From: Vibrio splendidus 12E03
GTDB lineage: Bacteria > Pseudomonadota > Gammaproteobacteria > Enterobacterales > Vibrionaceae
Length of the DNA: 64,000 nucleotides
NCBI RefSeq assembly: GCF_000272105.2
Contig: NZ_AJZD02000268.1
Coordinates: 32,579-96,578, forward strand
Direction: 5' to 3'
Shown piece by piece: positions 1 to 10,455 of the stretch (positions are counted from its first letter, which is position 1; every line of letters begins with the position of its first letter). The translations under genes were made by a program, and so were the position numbers. The notes beneath the pieces were generated by a model. The model did no database searches. It was not told the origin of the DNA and worked only from the letters and a program-made list of their open reading frames with translations.

Positions 1-147
1 TATTAATAATTATGATACTTGTTATTAATAGCAATTAGCGTTCCAGTTTTAATTTAATCATTAAATCAAATGGTTAAAGTTTTCTGTTAACTGTGTGAGT
101 CATAATGACTTTATTAGCTGTCATGTCTTTATGACTCTGTGGTGTAG

Positions 148-774
148 TTACCACTGTCTAAATCCGCAAGTATCGATGTGGAATCGAACACCAGAATACA
201 ACCCCAGCCCAACGTTATTTTTTTGCCCAAATTCAGCATGAACCTTTTTAAGTTTCACGTGTAGATCTTCGCGAGTAATATTATTCGCAGGAACTAAGTC
301 TAAGGCGCAGAATTCCAAGTGTTTACTTCGCAGTGCACCACCAGCTTGTTGATTGTAGATATTGGTTCGCTCTCCGGACACAGGGATAACAACACCGATT
401 TCAGGCTCAATATATTGTTGTATGTACTTCAGGGTATTGATCATGTTTGGCACATGTTTCTTATTTGGGAGGGTAAACAAGGTTGTATTACTCATTGCCC
501 AATCCGTCCCTTGCAATAGAACGAGATGCAGAGGCATGCTCTGAGTGACGCCATTGTCCTTGAGTTGTTGTCCGATCGCTCTCACTTGGTCTTGAGCGTG
601 ATTGAGGAGCATCCAACCTCGAAATGCTGATCGGGTCGGAACCTTGTAGCCATGAACATCGACCACGAGATCGTCATAAGTGATTTCGGTTTCTTCGGTA
701 TAAAGTTTCTCAAATTTTTCAGGGTAAGGTTGTGTCGTTGATAACGCCAAGGTAATCAGAATACTTCCGTACAT
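148..774 (-). CDS. Peptidase M15-like (VanY/endolysin-type) protein
   Basis: 208-residue protein whose C-terminal half matches the zinc D-Ala-D-Ala peptidase M15 fold. The segment SGERTNIYNQQAGGALRSKH (133-152) leads to likely zinc ligands H152, D159 and H199 (RFHID). The protein ends in CGFRQW, as the phage-endolysin-like M15_3 members do. The first 13 residues are hydrophobic and could be a short signal peptide, which would place the enzyme in the periplasm acting on peptidoglycan. A GGAGAG ribosome site precedes the start. The gene stands alone on the minus strand, about 200 bp from tmaR. The fold assignment is fairly sure; the substrate is inferred. Confidence 0.72.
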   Translation of the reverse strand: MYGSILITLALSTTQPYPEKFEKLYTEETEITYDDLVVDVHGYKVPTRSAFRGWMLLNHAQDQVRAIGQQLKDNGVTQSMPLHLVLLQGTDWAMSNTTLFTLPNKKHVPNMINTLKYIQQYIEPEIGVVIPVSGERTNIYNQQAGGALRSKHLEFCALDLVPANNITREDLHVKLKKVHAEFGQKNNVGLGLYSGVRFHIDTCGFRQW

Positions 775-910
775 AAAGTCTCTCCATCGCTAGTGTACAC
801 TCGTTATTTAGTTTGATACTGCTGTTGAGTTTCATTCATTTTGCTTAGGTACGCTTAAGTCTAGATGGTTAGGTTTAGACGCTTAAGTATAGACGCTGGA
901 GTTTAGGTAC

Positions 911-937
911 AAAAAAACCCACTACTAAGAGTGGGTT
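911..937 (-). terminator. Rho-independent terminator of tmaR
   Basis: An 8-bp perfect stem (AACCCACT / AGTGGGTT) with a 6-nt loop is followed, reading the minus strand, by a run of seven T. It lies 35 bp past the tmaR stop codon. Confidence 0.85.
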
Positions 938-972
938 ACTAACATTGTTACAAGTAAATTAGCGAGGTTAGA

Positions 973-1287
973 TTACTTCTTACCTTGAGTTTGCTTGTCT
1001 TCTTCTGTCAGTTCACGAATGCGACGGCTGATGTCACGGCGAGCTTTAGAAATCTCAGCGCTCTTGATGATGTGGTCATCAACACGGTCTTCGTAGTCAG
1101 CTTTCATATTTTTGATAATGCCTAGGATTTCGTCGTGAGTCATCTCTGGCTTGATGTAATCAAGTAGGTTATCAAGAAGGTCGACACGCTTGCGGTTGTC
1201 ACGAACTTTCTTTTCGTTGTCTAAAAGTTCACGCTTAAGTTTGTTCTTACGTCGTGCTTGGTTAACAATTTCAAATACGCTGCTCAT
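973..1287 (-). CDS. tmaR: TmaR (YeeX/DUF496), PTS enzyme I polar regulator
   Basis: 104-residue, highly charged, helical protein. It aligns by eye along its whole length with E. coli YeeX (about 109 residues), including the blocks [20 protein letters not shown] and [15 protein letters not shown]. YeeX was renamed TmaR because it forms polar clusters in E. coli and controls localisation and activity of enzyme I of the sugar phosphotransferase system. The Lys/Arg/Glu-rich sequence fits coiled-coil self-association. It is a single-gene unit with its own terminator just downstream. The role is transferred from E. coli and untested in Vibrio. Confidence 0.9.
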   Translation of the reverse strand: MSSVFEIVNQARRKNKLKRELLDNEKKVRDNRKRVDLLDNLLDYIKPEMTHDEILGIIKNMKADYEDRVDDHIIKSAEISKARRDISRRIRELTEEDKQTQGKK

Positions 1288-1482
1288 AGATTCCTTTTCC
1301 TATTCGTCAAATACGTTGTCTGGTTCTGATTAAAGCACATCAATTGATGATGTAACAGTCTTTAGATCAAAGCAAAAGTAAGGTTGTTTAATTATTCGTC
1401 ACTCTCGCTGATGTGTGATTGTTTTTATCTTACCGTTCAAGTTAGTATCCCATGTAGATACTGCATTGATACGAAATGTGAA

Positions 1483-1683
1483 ATGAATCAACAACAATTG
1501 GAAAACGAAGAATTGGACGACAATGTCACTGAATCTTCAGCAGAACAAAACAAGCTTCGTGATGCGTATGTACAAGAGCGTACTTATTTGGAAGTCGTGG
1601 AAATAGAGCTAAACCGTTCTAAGATCATAATGATTGATGAACAGGGCAGAAAGAAACGAGTACCAATTTTGTCTGAACACTAG
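1483..1683 (+). CDS. Small acidic protein of unknown function
   Basis: I chose the ATG at 1483, giving 66 residues beginning MNQQQLENEELDDN. The frame stays open upstream to 1384, but that stretch (Cys- and Phe-rich) does not read like coding sequence. The N-terminal third is very acidic and Gln/Glu-rich; the C-terminal half is mixed (VVEIELNRSKIIMIDEQGRK) with a basic end. I recognise no family. It lies between divergently placed tmaR and yceH, 56 bp before yceH, and may be co-transcribed with it. Confidence 0.5.
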   Translation: MNQQQLENEELDDNVTESSAEQNKLRDAYVQERTYLEVVEIELNRSKIIMIDEQGRKKRVPILSEH

Positions 1684-1739
1684 TTACTGCATTGTTAGGT
1701 GTTGAGATGGAATTATCAAAATAATAAAAAGGAAAAACG

Positions 1740-2396
1740 ATGAACACAGTACTTTCCCCAATTGAAGCGAGAATTATCGGTTGTTTGATCGAAAAAGAAG
1801 TCACTACTCCCGATCATTACCCACTGACACTGAACAGTTTAACCACGGCATGTAATCAAAAGAGTAACCGTGAACCTGTTCTCTCTCTTTCTGAGTCAGA
1901 TGTTTTAGATGCGGTTGATGGTTTAATCGGACGTCGCATGGTGAGTGATGAGAGCAGCTTCAATAGCCGTGTTAATAAGTATCAGCATCGTTTCTGCAAC
2001 ACTGAGTTCGGTGATCTGCAATTTACAGAGCAAGAGCGTGCAATCATTTGCTGTATGTTACTGCGCGGCGCGCAAACGCCTGGTGAACTTCGTACTCGAA
2101 CGGGTCGCCTTGCAAACTTTAGTGATGTGAAAGAAGTCGAAGCAACATTAGACAAACTCGCTGCAAGAGAAGCAGGTGCCTTGGTTGTGAAGCTGCCACG
2201 CGAAGCGGGTAAACGTGAATCACGCTACCAGCACTTGTTGAGCGGTGAAGTGGATGTTGAAGCGTTTGCGACGGCATCAGTAAGTGCGGCTGCCCCCTCT
2301 GCAACGAGTGAAAAGTTTGAAGAGCTTGAGTCTGAAGTTGCAAGCCTACGAGCAGAAGTGGCAGAGCTTAAGGCTCTGGTTGAATCACTGCTTTAA
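1740..2396 (+). CDS. yceH: YceH-family (DUF480) winged-helix protein
   Basis: 218-residue protein with the YceH/DUF480 pattern: [29 protein letters not shown] at the N-terminus, then NQKSNREPV, and a second winged-helix repeat from about residue 88 ([30 protein letters not shown]). The last 25 residues form a short heptad-like coiled coil ([20 protein letters not shown]). Length is typical. The family has two tandem winged helices, but a firm function is not known to me. An AAAAAGGAAAA-type ribosome site precedes the start. The stop abuts the next start with no gap, so the two genes are probably translationally coupled. Confidence 0.88.
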   Translation: MNTVLSPIEARIIGCLIEKEVTTPDHYPLTLNSLTTACNQKSNREPVLSLSESDVLDAVDGLIGRRMVSDESSFNSRVNKYQHRFCNTEFGDLQFTEQERAIICCMLLRGAQTPGELRTRTGRLANFSDVKEVEATLDKLAAREAGALVVKLPREAGKRESRYQHLLSGEVDVEAFATASVSAAAPSATSEKFEELESEVASLRAEVAELKALVESLL

Positions 2397-2711
2397 ATGT
2401 CAGATGCTGATAAAAATGCGGATTGGGTCGTGTACTTGATCCGCAATCGTCACAATGCCCTTTATTGTGGCGTGACGAACAATCTAGAACGTCGATTTGA
2501 ACAACATCAAACCGGTAAAGGCGCCAAAGCTTTAAAAGGTAAAGGCCCGCTAAAGCTGGTTTGGAGTTTTGATGTTGGCTCAAAAAGTGAAGCATTGAAA
2601 ACCGAATATGCGATTAAGCAATTGCCCAAATCCCGCAAAGAAAAACTGGTATCACTCAAACTGATTATTGAGTGGCAAAAAGACAAAATTCAATATATCG
2701 AAGTCTCATAA
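2397..2711 (+). CDS. GIY-YIG nuclease superfamily protein (UPF0213/YhbQ type)
   Basis: 104-residue single-domain GIY-YIG protein. VVYLIRNRHNALYCGVTNNLERRFEQH carries the diagnostic elements: the VYL...LYCG strands (a variant of GIY...YIG) and the Arg of LERRFEQH. It continues with GKGAKALKGKGPLKLVW, typical of the YhbQ/UPF0213 group. YhbQ of E. coli is linked to DNA damage and has been reported to have nuclease activity. It starts immediately after the yceH stop (no intergenic base), indicating an operon. Activity in this organism is inferred from family only. Confidence 0.85.
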   Translation: MSDADKNADWVVYLIRNRHNALYCGVTNNLERRFEQHQTGKGAKALKGKGPLKLVWSFDVGSKSEALKTEYAIKQLPKSRKEKLVSLKLIIEWQKDKIQYIEVS

Positions 2712-4113
<1,402 letters not shown>

Positions 4114-4114
<1 letters not shown>

Positions 4115-6687
4115 TGAAGAAAAGCTATGCCAGTACACCTAGAAACACTTTAGCTAGACTCATTACGCGTATCGTTATTTTGGTGATAGGCGTGATGGCA
4201 CTTGGCGTGCTTATTCATAATTATGAAACCAGCAGTAATATCGTACAGCAAGAGACGAATCGAACGGTTCAGCAAACCTCAAGCCTGATCCAAAACATGT
4301 TTGATTATCGTTTGTCGGTGCTGCAAATCCATCAAGACAGTAGCTCACACAGTGAAACTCTCAGAGAGTATTTTGATACGGGCAATGACGAGACTCTGAG
4401 CTACTTTTTCTTTGGTGTTGACCAACGTGAACCGGATCATGCACCAGATTTACGCTTTGTCTCAACCCACGATGGTTTGGCTTGGGAAGACGGCAACAGT
4501 CAATTTTATGGTTTGGATGAGTCCAACTTAAAGCATATTTCTGATGAGGTTTCGTTCAGCAGTAATTGGCATTTTATTAAACTGAGGACAGATATAGGTA
4601 AGCGTCACTTGTTGGCTCGCCGTACCCCTATTGTTGATAACGCTACTGGGGAAGTCCTTGGTCAACTCTATATCGCCATTGTGCTTGATAACAACTTCTC
4701 TTTGGCTGAGTCAATCCAACAGGGCAGTAATAGCGAAAATATCGTGATTGAAGCGCACGGTACACCGGTGACATCGACATTCAGTGGTGATGAAAGCTAC
4801 ACCATTACTGACATCCTCAATTACCAAATGTACGAACAGTTGCCGCGTCATTTCGTTACCATCGCAACCATTAAGATTAATGCTGTTGAAACTCCTTTAA
4901 TCATTCGAGCTGTTCAAAAAAATAATAATTTCATTGCGTTAGAAGAGAATTATCAGCGTGCGATCATCGTGGTGATTGTGGTGATCATATTGATGTCTTT
5001 TTTTGCTCGAACTTGGATTCAAAAGAGAGTCTCAGCCGAGCTTGATAAGCTAATGGACTTTACTCGTTCGGCAAGTGCTAGCGAAGAGTACAACAAGTTC
5101 GATGGCTCTAACATTTTCGAATTTCATCATATTGGTTGTACTCTTGAAGACACCTTTGAGCGCTTATCTGAACAGAATCAAAAATTCCAAGATCTCTTTA
5201 ACTTTGCTCATTCGCCTATCTTAGTTTGGTCTGAAAAAGGCGATTTGATTCAGATGAACCCCGCCGCTCGCATGGCGTTGTTCGATGCTGATGACAATTA
5301 TGGTCCAATTGCCCAAGAGTTTGAGCATCGAATGCTGCCTAATATTCAAATGGTGGTTCAGGGTTCTAAACTGACGGGTATTAACGTACCCATTGGTGAA
5401 AAGGTGTTTCGTTGGAACATGTCTGCTATTCGCGTGGAACACGGCATCACAGGAGTGGTGGTACAAGGGCAAGATATTACTAAGCTTATCGAGGCGGAAA
5501 GACAGGCTGATCGAGCAAGAGAAGAAGCTGAGCATCTTGCGAATGTGCGAGCAGACTTCCTAGCTAAGATGAGTCACGAGATTCGCACGCCGCTCAACGG
5601 TATTCTCGGTGTGTCTCAGCTGCTGAAGCGCTCTATGCACAATGAAGATAATCGCGAGCAGGTGGATGTACTGTGTAATAGTGCGGAACATTTACTGGCG
5701 GTACTTAACGATATCTTGGACTTCTCAAAAATTGAGCAAGGGCAGTTTAATATTCAAAAGAAAGACTTCCGTTTAGGGGAGTTAGTTAATACTTTAGACA
5801 GCATCTATCGACCGCTGTGTGAAGATAAATCCGTCGAATTTACCATTGTGAATCACTTGGTTGATGACATTGAAATCAATACCGACCAAGTACGCCTCAA
5901 TCAGATCATGTTTAATCTGTTGAGTAATGCTTTTAAATTCACTCATCAAGGCGGTATCTCCGTCAGCTTTGAGCTCGAGAGCATCTTTAACTCCGATCAC
6001 GCCAGCTTAATCGTGCGAGTGCAAGATTCCGGAATTGGTATTGATGAAAGTAAAATTGATGCTGTTTTTGAACCCTTTGTTCAAGCCGAAGAGACCACCA
6101 CTCGTGAATATGGTGGCACTGGTTTAGGACTTACAATTGTAAAAAATCTGGTCGATATGCTAGAAGGGGACATTCAAGTCCGCAGCGTGATAGGTCAAGG
6201 CTCAGAGTTCACGATAGAAATTCCAGTGGTCGTACACGCCAAGCCGCTATTAGTCGATGCTAAGCAACAAGCTGAAGTTGAGCCAGAGGCGTTGTTTAGT
6301 CGACCTTTGAATGTGTTGCTGGTGGAAGACAATCACACCAATGCCTTTATTGCTCAGGCTTTCTGTAAGAAATATGGCATGGTCGTCACTTGGGCAAAAG
6401 ATGGCTTAGAAGCGATAGAGATGGCTAAGACGATTACCTATGACTTGATCTTGATGGATAACCAGCTCCCTAATCTTGGTGGTGTTGAAACCACTCAGCA
6501 ACTAAGAGGTGAAATTGGTGTGTCTGCCCCTATTTATGCGTGTACCGCAGATGCTCAAGAGTCAACTAGAGACAGCTTTATGGCCGCAGGGGCGAATTAC
6601 GTGATTGTAAAACCGATTAAAGAAGAGTCGCTGCACCAAGCGTTTGTTCATTTTAAAAACTCATACTGGAATGACACAGAGCACTAG
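4114..6687 (+). CDS. luxQ: LuxQ, hybrid sensor histidine kinase/phosphatase for AI-2
   Basis: 857-residue inner-membrane hybrid kinase. Order of parts: TM1 (about 15-36), periplasmic LuxQ sensor region that binds LuxP (about 40-280), TM2 (about 285-302), a PAS-like region (about 355-460), HisKA with phospho-acceptor H488 in KMSHEIRTPLNG, an HATPase with the NLLSNAFKF (N), DSGIGI (G1) and GGTGLGL (G2) boxes, and a receiver with D782 in LILMDNQLPN and the conserved Lys in VIVKPIKEE. In known vibrios it feeds phosphate to LuxU/LuxO at low cell density. No frameshift or missing key residue is visible. LuxU and LuxO are not in this window. Confidence 0.97.
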
Positions 6688-6770
6688 GTTTTAACTTAGC
6701 GCTCTTAAACGGACTCTATTGAAGAGGCGTGGCTAACTTGTTGTCGCCACACAAATCCTGATGAGTATAT

Positions 6771-6822
6771 ATTTATATAGAACCTGTTTTTATATCGAGT
6801 CTGTCTTTATATAGATCCTGAG
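6771..6822. repeat. Three imperfect tandem copies of a ~17-nt unit
   Basis: The sequence between luxQ and the PilZ gene holds three near-copies based on TTATATAGAxCCTGTxT. The third copy runs into the last codons of the PilZ gene. Copies differ at two to four positions. Confidence 0.5.
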
Positions 6823-7466
6823 ACAAAGGCTTGTTCCAATAACAACGTTTTCAACTCATCACTCATATCTAGGTGTTCAGGAAATTGGATACCTAGCAGC
6901 CAGCCTTGTCTTTGCCTTTTCTTACTTACCACCTTGTAGACAAGATCGTCATCTAAGTACTCATTTAAGTCAGAATTAACTTTTATCTTCCAGCCGACAT
7001 CAATATCTGATTGCTGGGTAAGATAGATACCGCACCCTGACGCTGAAAAGTCGACCAGTGTGGCATCCAGCGACAAGGTATCAAAAGTGACTTCACAGCT
7101 GAGACGTACTTTATACCTTTCGTGCTCACGAATAGGCTTGGTTGCAAAGTTTGAGGGTGGGCGAAGGAAGATAAGGTGGGCCGGTGAGATGATATGAGCC
7201 AGTATATTGGTTTTGAACGCCACAATGTGCCCAAGTTCGGTGTCGGTAATCGCACGAACAATAATATCAATGTTTGTTAGCTTTCTCAGCGTCAGTGCTT
7301 CTGTCGCTTTTTGTGAAAGCTCAAGGATAAGGTACTGATCTTCTTTGTGTCCGATATAAAGTGTACTGATCTGGATTGAGTCGTCTGGGCCAAATTCCAA
7401 TACACCTGCTGTTTTTGTACCTGGCTTTAGGTATCTGAACAGTTCTAAGTTTTTATCTTTATGCAT
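6807..7466 (-). CDS. PilZ-domain c-di-GMP receptor (YcgR-like)
   Basis: 219-residue protein with a YcgR-N/PilZN-like domain (about 1-105) and a C-terminal PilZ domain. The c-di-GMP signature is intact: RxxxR at R113-R117 (REHER) and D139xSxxG144 (DFSASG). It is expected to be a cytoplasmic effector that responds to c-di-GMP, often affecting motility or biofilm. It lies convergent to luxQ. From memory, V. cholerae has a PilZ gene (plzE) in the same place beside luxQ, so this is probably its ortholog, but I withhold the name because that was not checked. Confidence 0.9.
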   Translation of the reverse strand: MHKDKNLELFRYLKPGTKTAGVLEFGPDDSIQISTLYIGHKEDQYLILELSQKATEALTLRKLTNIDIIVRAITDTELGHIVAFKTNILAHIISPAHLIFLRPPSNFATKPIREHERYKVRLSCEVTFDTLSLDATLVDFSASGCGIYLTQQSDIDVGWKIKVNSDLNEYLDDDLVYKVVSKKRQRQGWLLGIQFPEHLDMSDELKTLLLEQAFVSGSI

Positions 7467-7659
7467 ATTCGTTACTGAACAATGTTAATCGTTTGATAAA
7501 ATAATATAACGTCCTGATAAAACTATGTCATTAGTTTCATTGAAGTAATTAGCAGCGTACAACAAAAAATGAATCGTTATCTCAAGTAAACAACGGCTTA
7601 CTCTTGTCGTAAAACAAGATACACTGCTGACAGATATATACTTGATGGAGAAATAGTAA

Positions 7660-8010
7660 ATGGAACTGGAAACCTTATTGAATACTCTGGCTGAAACGCC
7701 AGAAGCCGTGCAATTTGAAGATACAATGCAAGTGATCGAAGCTCACTATGATTTTTGTGAGCGCGAATTTCGCAATGGTGAGGTCGTGAATGCAGCAGGG
7801 CAGAATAATGGTTCGTGTAAGATTTTTGCTTTTGGATTAGAGCAAGGCCTATCAGCAGAGCAAACTCTTGCTTGTTTTGGTCAATTTTATCGTAACGACG
7901 TGCTAGGTTTTCCTGAGAACAGCGACCATCAAAATATTCGTAACTTTATGGTTCATGGCTGGAATGGTATCCAGTTTTCTCAGCCTGCGCTGGTTGCAAA
8001 AGCGAAGTAG
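7660..8010 (+). CDS. HopJ-family protein
   Basis: 116-residue protein matching the HopJ type III effector family named from Pseudomonas syringae. Typical segments are NGSCKIFAFG, QTLACFGQFYR, VLGFPENSDHQNIRNFM and the end GWNGIQF. Despite the name, free-living gammaproteobacteria carry it as a small soluble housekeeping-like protein with no secretion system nearby, as here. The ribosome site is GGAG seven bases upstream of ATG. A strong terminator follows, so it is monocistronic. Cellular role unknown. Confidence 0.88.
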   Translation: MELETLLNTLAETPEAVQFEDTMQVIEAHYDFCEREFRNGEVVNAAGQNNGSCKIFAFGLEQGLSAEQTLACFGQFYRNDVLGFPENSDHQNIRNFMVHGWNGIQFSQPALVAKAK

Positions 8011-8058
8011 ACACTAACCAGGTAGCTATCAGGTCGAAACTTAATCTCAGTATTTTGA

Positions 8059-8086
8059 AGCGAGAAAATAACCTCTCGCTTTTTTG
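8059..8086 (+). terminator. Terminator of the HopJ-family gene
   Basis: Stem AGCGAGA / TCTCGCT with an 8-nt loop, followed by five T. It lies about 50 bp past the stop. Confidence 0.85.
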
Positions 8087-8143
8087 TCTGCGTTGAACCA
8101 GCTTGTAACTTGTTAACTAGTAACGAGCTGAATAGGTTCTAAA

Positions 8144-8452
8144 CTACTGAACAGGCAGGGCAGACAAGCACTTGCGGCATAGACATGCTCCAGCCTTTGG
8201 AATATCGCTAGTATCTCGTTTTTCTAGGTCAAAACACCAACACGTCTCTTTGCCCGCACTGATATCGCATTGAGCTAGCTCATTACACTGTGGACATTGG
8301 TGAGTCGAACTCTCGCCACTAAGGTTATCCATGACTGACGTTCGTTCGTTTTCAGATAAGCCTTTCCAGCCTATAATCTCATCCATTGTTCGAAAGCAGC
8401 CACTACACATTCCGCCATTATTTTTACAAGCCGCTCGGCAAGGTGTTTTCAT
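8144..8452 (-). CDS. DUF1289 protein fused to a cysteine-rich CWC domain
   Basis: 102 residues in two metal-binding-like halves. Residues 1-45 are a DUF1289 domain (CRAACKNNGGMCSGCFRTMDEIIGW). Residues about 50-102 match the Cys-rich CWC pattern (CPQCNELAQC, then CWCFDL, ending CLCRKCLSALP). Twelve cysteines in 102 residues suggest zinc or Fe-S binding. The two domains also occur as separate genes in bacteria. No operon partner: HopJ is convergent on one side and yegD divergent on the other. Function unknown. Confidence 0.8.
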   Translation of the reverse strand: MKTPCRAACKNNGGMCSGCFRTMDEIIGWKGLSENERTSVMDNLSGESSTHQCPQCNELAQCDISAGKETCWCFDLEKRDTSDIPKAGACLCRKCLSALPVQ

Positions 8453-8611
8453 TTATCTAACCTGTGATTCATTTGGGCTGAAATGTAGCATATTTGTTTC
8501 TTCTTGAAGAGCCGTTAGGCTAAGAAATTACTCAGTTAAATTTAGAAATGACCTCGTAATTTTTAGGCTTTTCATGTAGCATCTCGCCCCTTTTGTTGAG
8601 TGGGGGATATT

Positions 8612-9964
8612 ATGTTTATTGGATTTGATTATGGAACAGCGAACTGTTCTGTCGCGGCGATGGTTAATGGAGAGCCAAGCCTGTTACCGCTCGAAGGTAA
8701 CAACCACTATATTCCCTCAACCGTGTTTGCGCCTACCCGTGAGAGTGTTTCTGAACACCTCTTCCGCCACTTGAATATCAAGCCGAGTGATGCGATCGGT
8801 GAGCAAGTACTACGACGTGCTATTGCGCAGAACAGAGAAGAGAGCATCGACCTAGTACCAGAAGACATGGCATTTGGTCAGGCTGCATTGGACTTATACT
8901 TAGAAGACCCTCGTGATGTTTATTATGTTAAGTCTCCTAAGTCTTTCCTTGGCGCAAGTGGGTTGCATGATGTTCAGGTGAGTTTCTTCGAAGATTTAGT
9001 GTGCGCCATGATGGCAAATATTAAACACCAAGCTGAGCGCACGACTCAAGAGCAGATCAAGCAAGCTGTCATCGGTCGCCCAATTAACTTCCACGGTCGA
9101 GGTGGTGAAGAGGCGAACAGACAAGCTGAAGACATCCTCACTCGTGCAGCTAAGCGTGCAGGCTTTCTTGATATTGCGTTTCAATTTGAGCCAGTAGCCG
9201 CAGGTCTTGATTATGAAAGCACCTTAACTGAAAACCAAACGGTATTGGTTGTGGATATCGGCGGTGGTACCACCGATTGCTCATTATTAGAAATGGGACC
9301 AAGTTGGTCTGGGAAGGCAGATCGTACTCAGAGTTTACTTGCGCACAGCGGGCAAAGGGTAGGAGGAAATGACCTCGATATCTACCTTGCTTTTAAACAA
9401 CTGATGTCGCCTTTTGGTATGGGCAGCAAAGGCATTTCGGGTATCGATATGCCACTGACTCAATTCTGGAATCCAATTGCGATTAATAATGTTGAAGCTC
9501 AAAAGAATTTCTATTCAAGAGAAAACCTAACAGCATTGAAATTACTTCGCAAAGAAGCGTCAGAGCCTCAAAAGCTAGAACGTTTGATGAAGGTTTATCA
9601 TGACACTTTGGGCTACGGTATTGTGCGTAGAGCGGAAGAAGCCAAGATTGCGCTAGCAGAATCCTCTCAATATCGTGCTGCGATTAATGTTGCCTCCGAA
9701 CTGGTCGAGGTGGATATCTCAATCGAACAGATGGTTGAAGCGATTGAAACACCAAAGTCTAAAATGATTGAGTTGGTTAAAGAAGCGATTCAACAAGGCC
9801 AGAAAAAGCCAGATGTCATCTACATGACGGGTGGTTCTGCACGTTCGCCTATCCTTCGAGAAGCGGTACAACAAGCTGTACCGAATGTGCCTATTGTGAG
9901 TGGTAATTACTTCGGTTCAGTAACCGCAGGTTTAGCTCGTTGGGCTGAGGTTTGCTTCAAATAA
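8612..9964 (+). CDS. yegD: YegD-type Hsp70-like protein (DnaK superfamily ATPase domain)
   Basis: 450 residues of actin/Hsp70 ATPase fold: phosphate-1 loop FIGFDYGTANCSVA at the N-terminus, phosphate-2 VLVVDIGGGTTDCSLLE, and adenosine motif DVIYMTGGSARSPILREAV. There is no DnaK-type substrate-binding domain, as in E. coli YegD. I chose the ATG at 8612 over an in-frame GTG at 8600 because the GGGGG ribosome site (8602-8606) lies between them and E. coli YegD also starts at MFIGFDYG. Substrates are unknown. Single-gene unit with a strong terminator. Confidence 0.92.
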   Translation: MFIGFDYGTANCSVAAMVNGEPSLLPLEGNNHYIPSTVFAPTRESVSEHLFRHLNIKPSDAIGEQVLRRAIAQNREESIDLVPEDMAFGQAALDLYLEDPRDVYYVKSPKSFLGASGLHDVQVSFFEDLVCAMMANIKHQAERTTQEQIKQAVIGRPINFHGRGGEEANRQAEDILTRAAKRAGFLDIAFQFEPVAAGLDYESTLTENQTVLVVDIGGGTTDCSLLEMGPSWSGKADRTQSLLAHSGQRVGGNDLDIYLAFKQLMSPFGMGSKGISGIDMPLTQFWNPIAINNVEAQKNFYSRENLTALKLLRKEASEPQKLERLMKVYHDTLGYGIVRRAEEAKIALAESSQYRAAINVASELVEVDISIEQMVEAIETPKSKMIELVKEAIQQGQKKPDVIYMTGGSARSPILREAVQQAVPNVPIVSGNYFGSVTAGLARWAEVCFK

Positions 9965-9984
9965 GAGTCCAATGATGAGTTATG

Positions 9985-10020
9985 AAGGGCAACCAGTCGC
10001 TGATTGGTTGCCCTTTTTTT
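9985..10020 (+). terminator. Terminator of yegD
   Basis: Stem GGGCAACCA / TGGTTGCCC with an 8-nt loop followed by seven T. Confidence 0.92.
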
Positions 10021-10455
10021 GTTTTTTCTCTAATGAACTTTCTATTGAGCGATTTTCCTAGCTCAAATTGGGATTTGTTTCGCAAAACTAAATATTTCAG
10101 TTGAGTTCTATGTGTTACAAAATATTTCAAGGTTAAAGGTTCACCTCTAGATGGTCTGATGAGTTATCTTGGATTTGGATTTTTAATGCGTTTTTAGTGA
10201 TTATAAAATCAAAAACAATCAAAATGATTATCTCAAAGAATGAAAAGAATTACCAGTTATTTTCGGGTTATCTACTTGTTTTTAAATGATTTTTTGTTTT
10301 TTATGGTGCAATTTTTTTTATTTTATATATTTTAATGCAACTTTCTTGTCATTCGTATATTAGGGTTTCGCTACTTGTTAAATGCAGGTAACAACTTCTC
10401 CGTAAGCACGAGGTTGTTAGTGAATAACTCACCCAGTTACATAATGGATATGACA
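10021..10455. other. Long AT-rich leader upstream of the porin gene
   Basis: 435 bp with no credible gene. It is very AT-rich, with long T and TTTTA runs at 10255-10335. Such leaders are usual for Vibrio porins, which are controlled by several regulators and small RNAs. I cannot assign individual operators by eye. Confidence 0.45.

Noticed and set aside
7140..7270. Alternative minus-strand frame within the PilZ gene
   Set aside because: It overlaps the clear PilZ frame and has no domain match.
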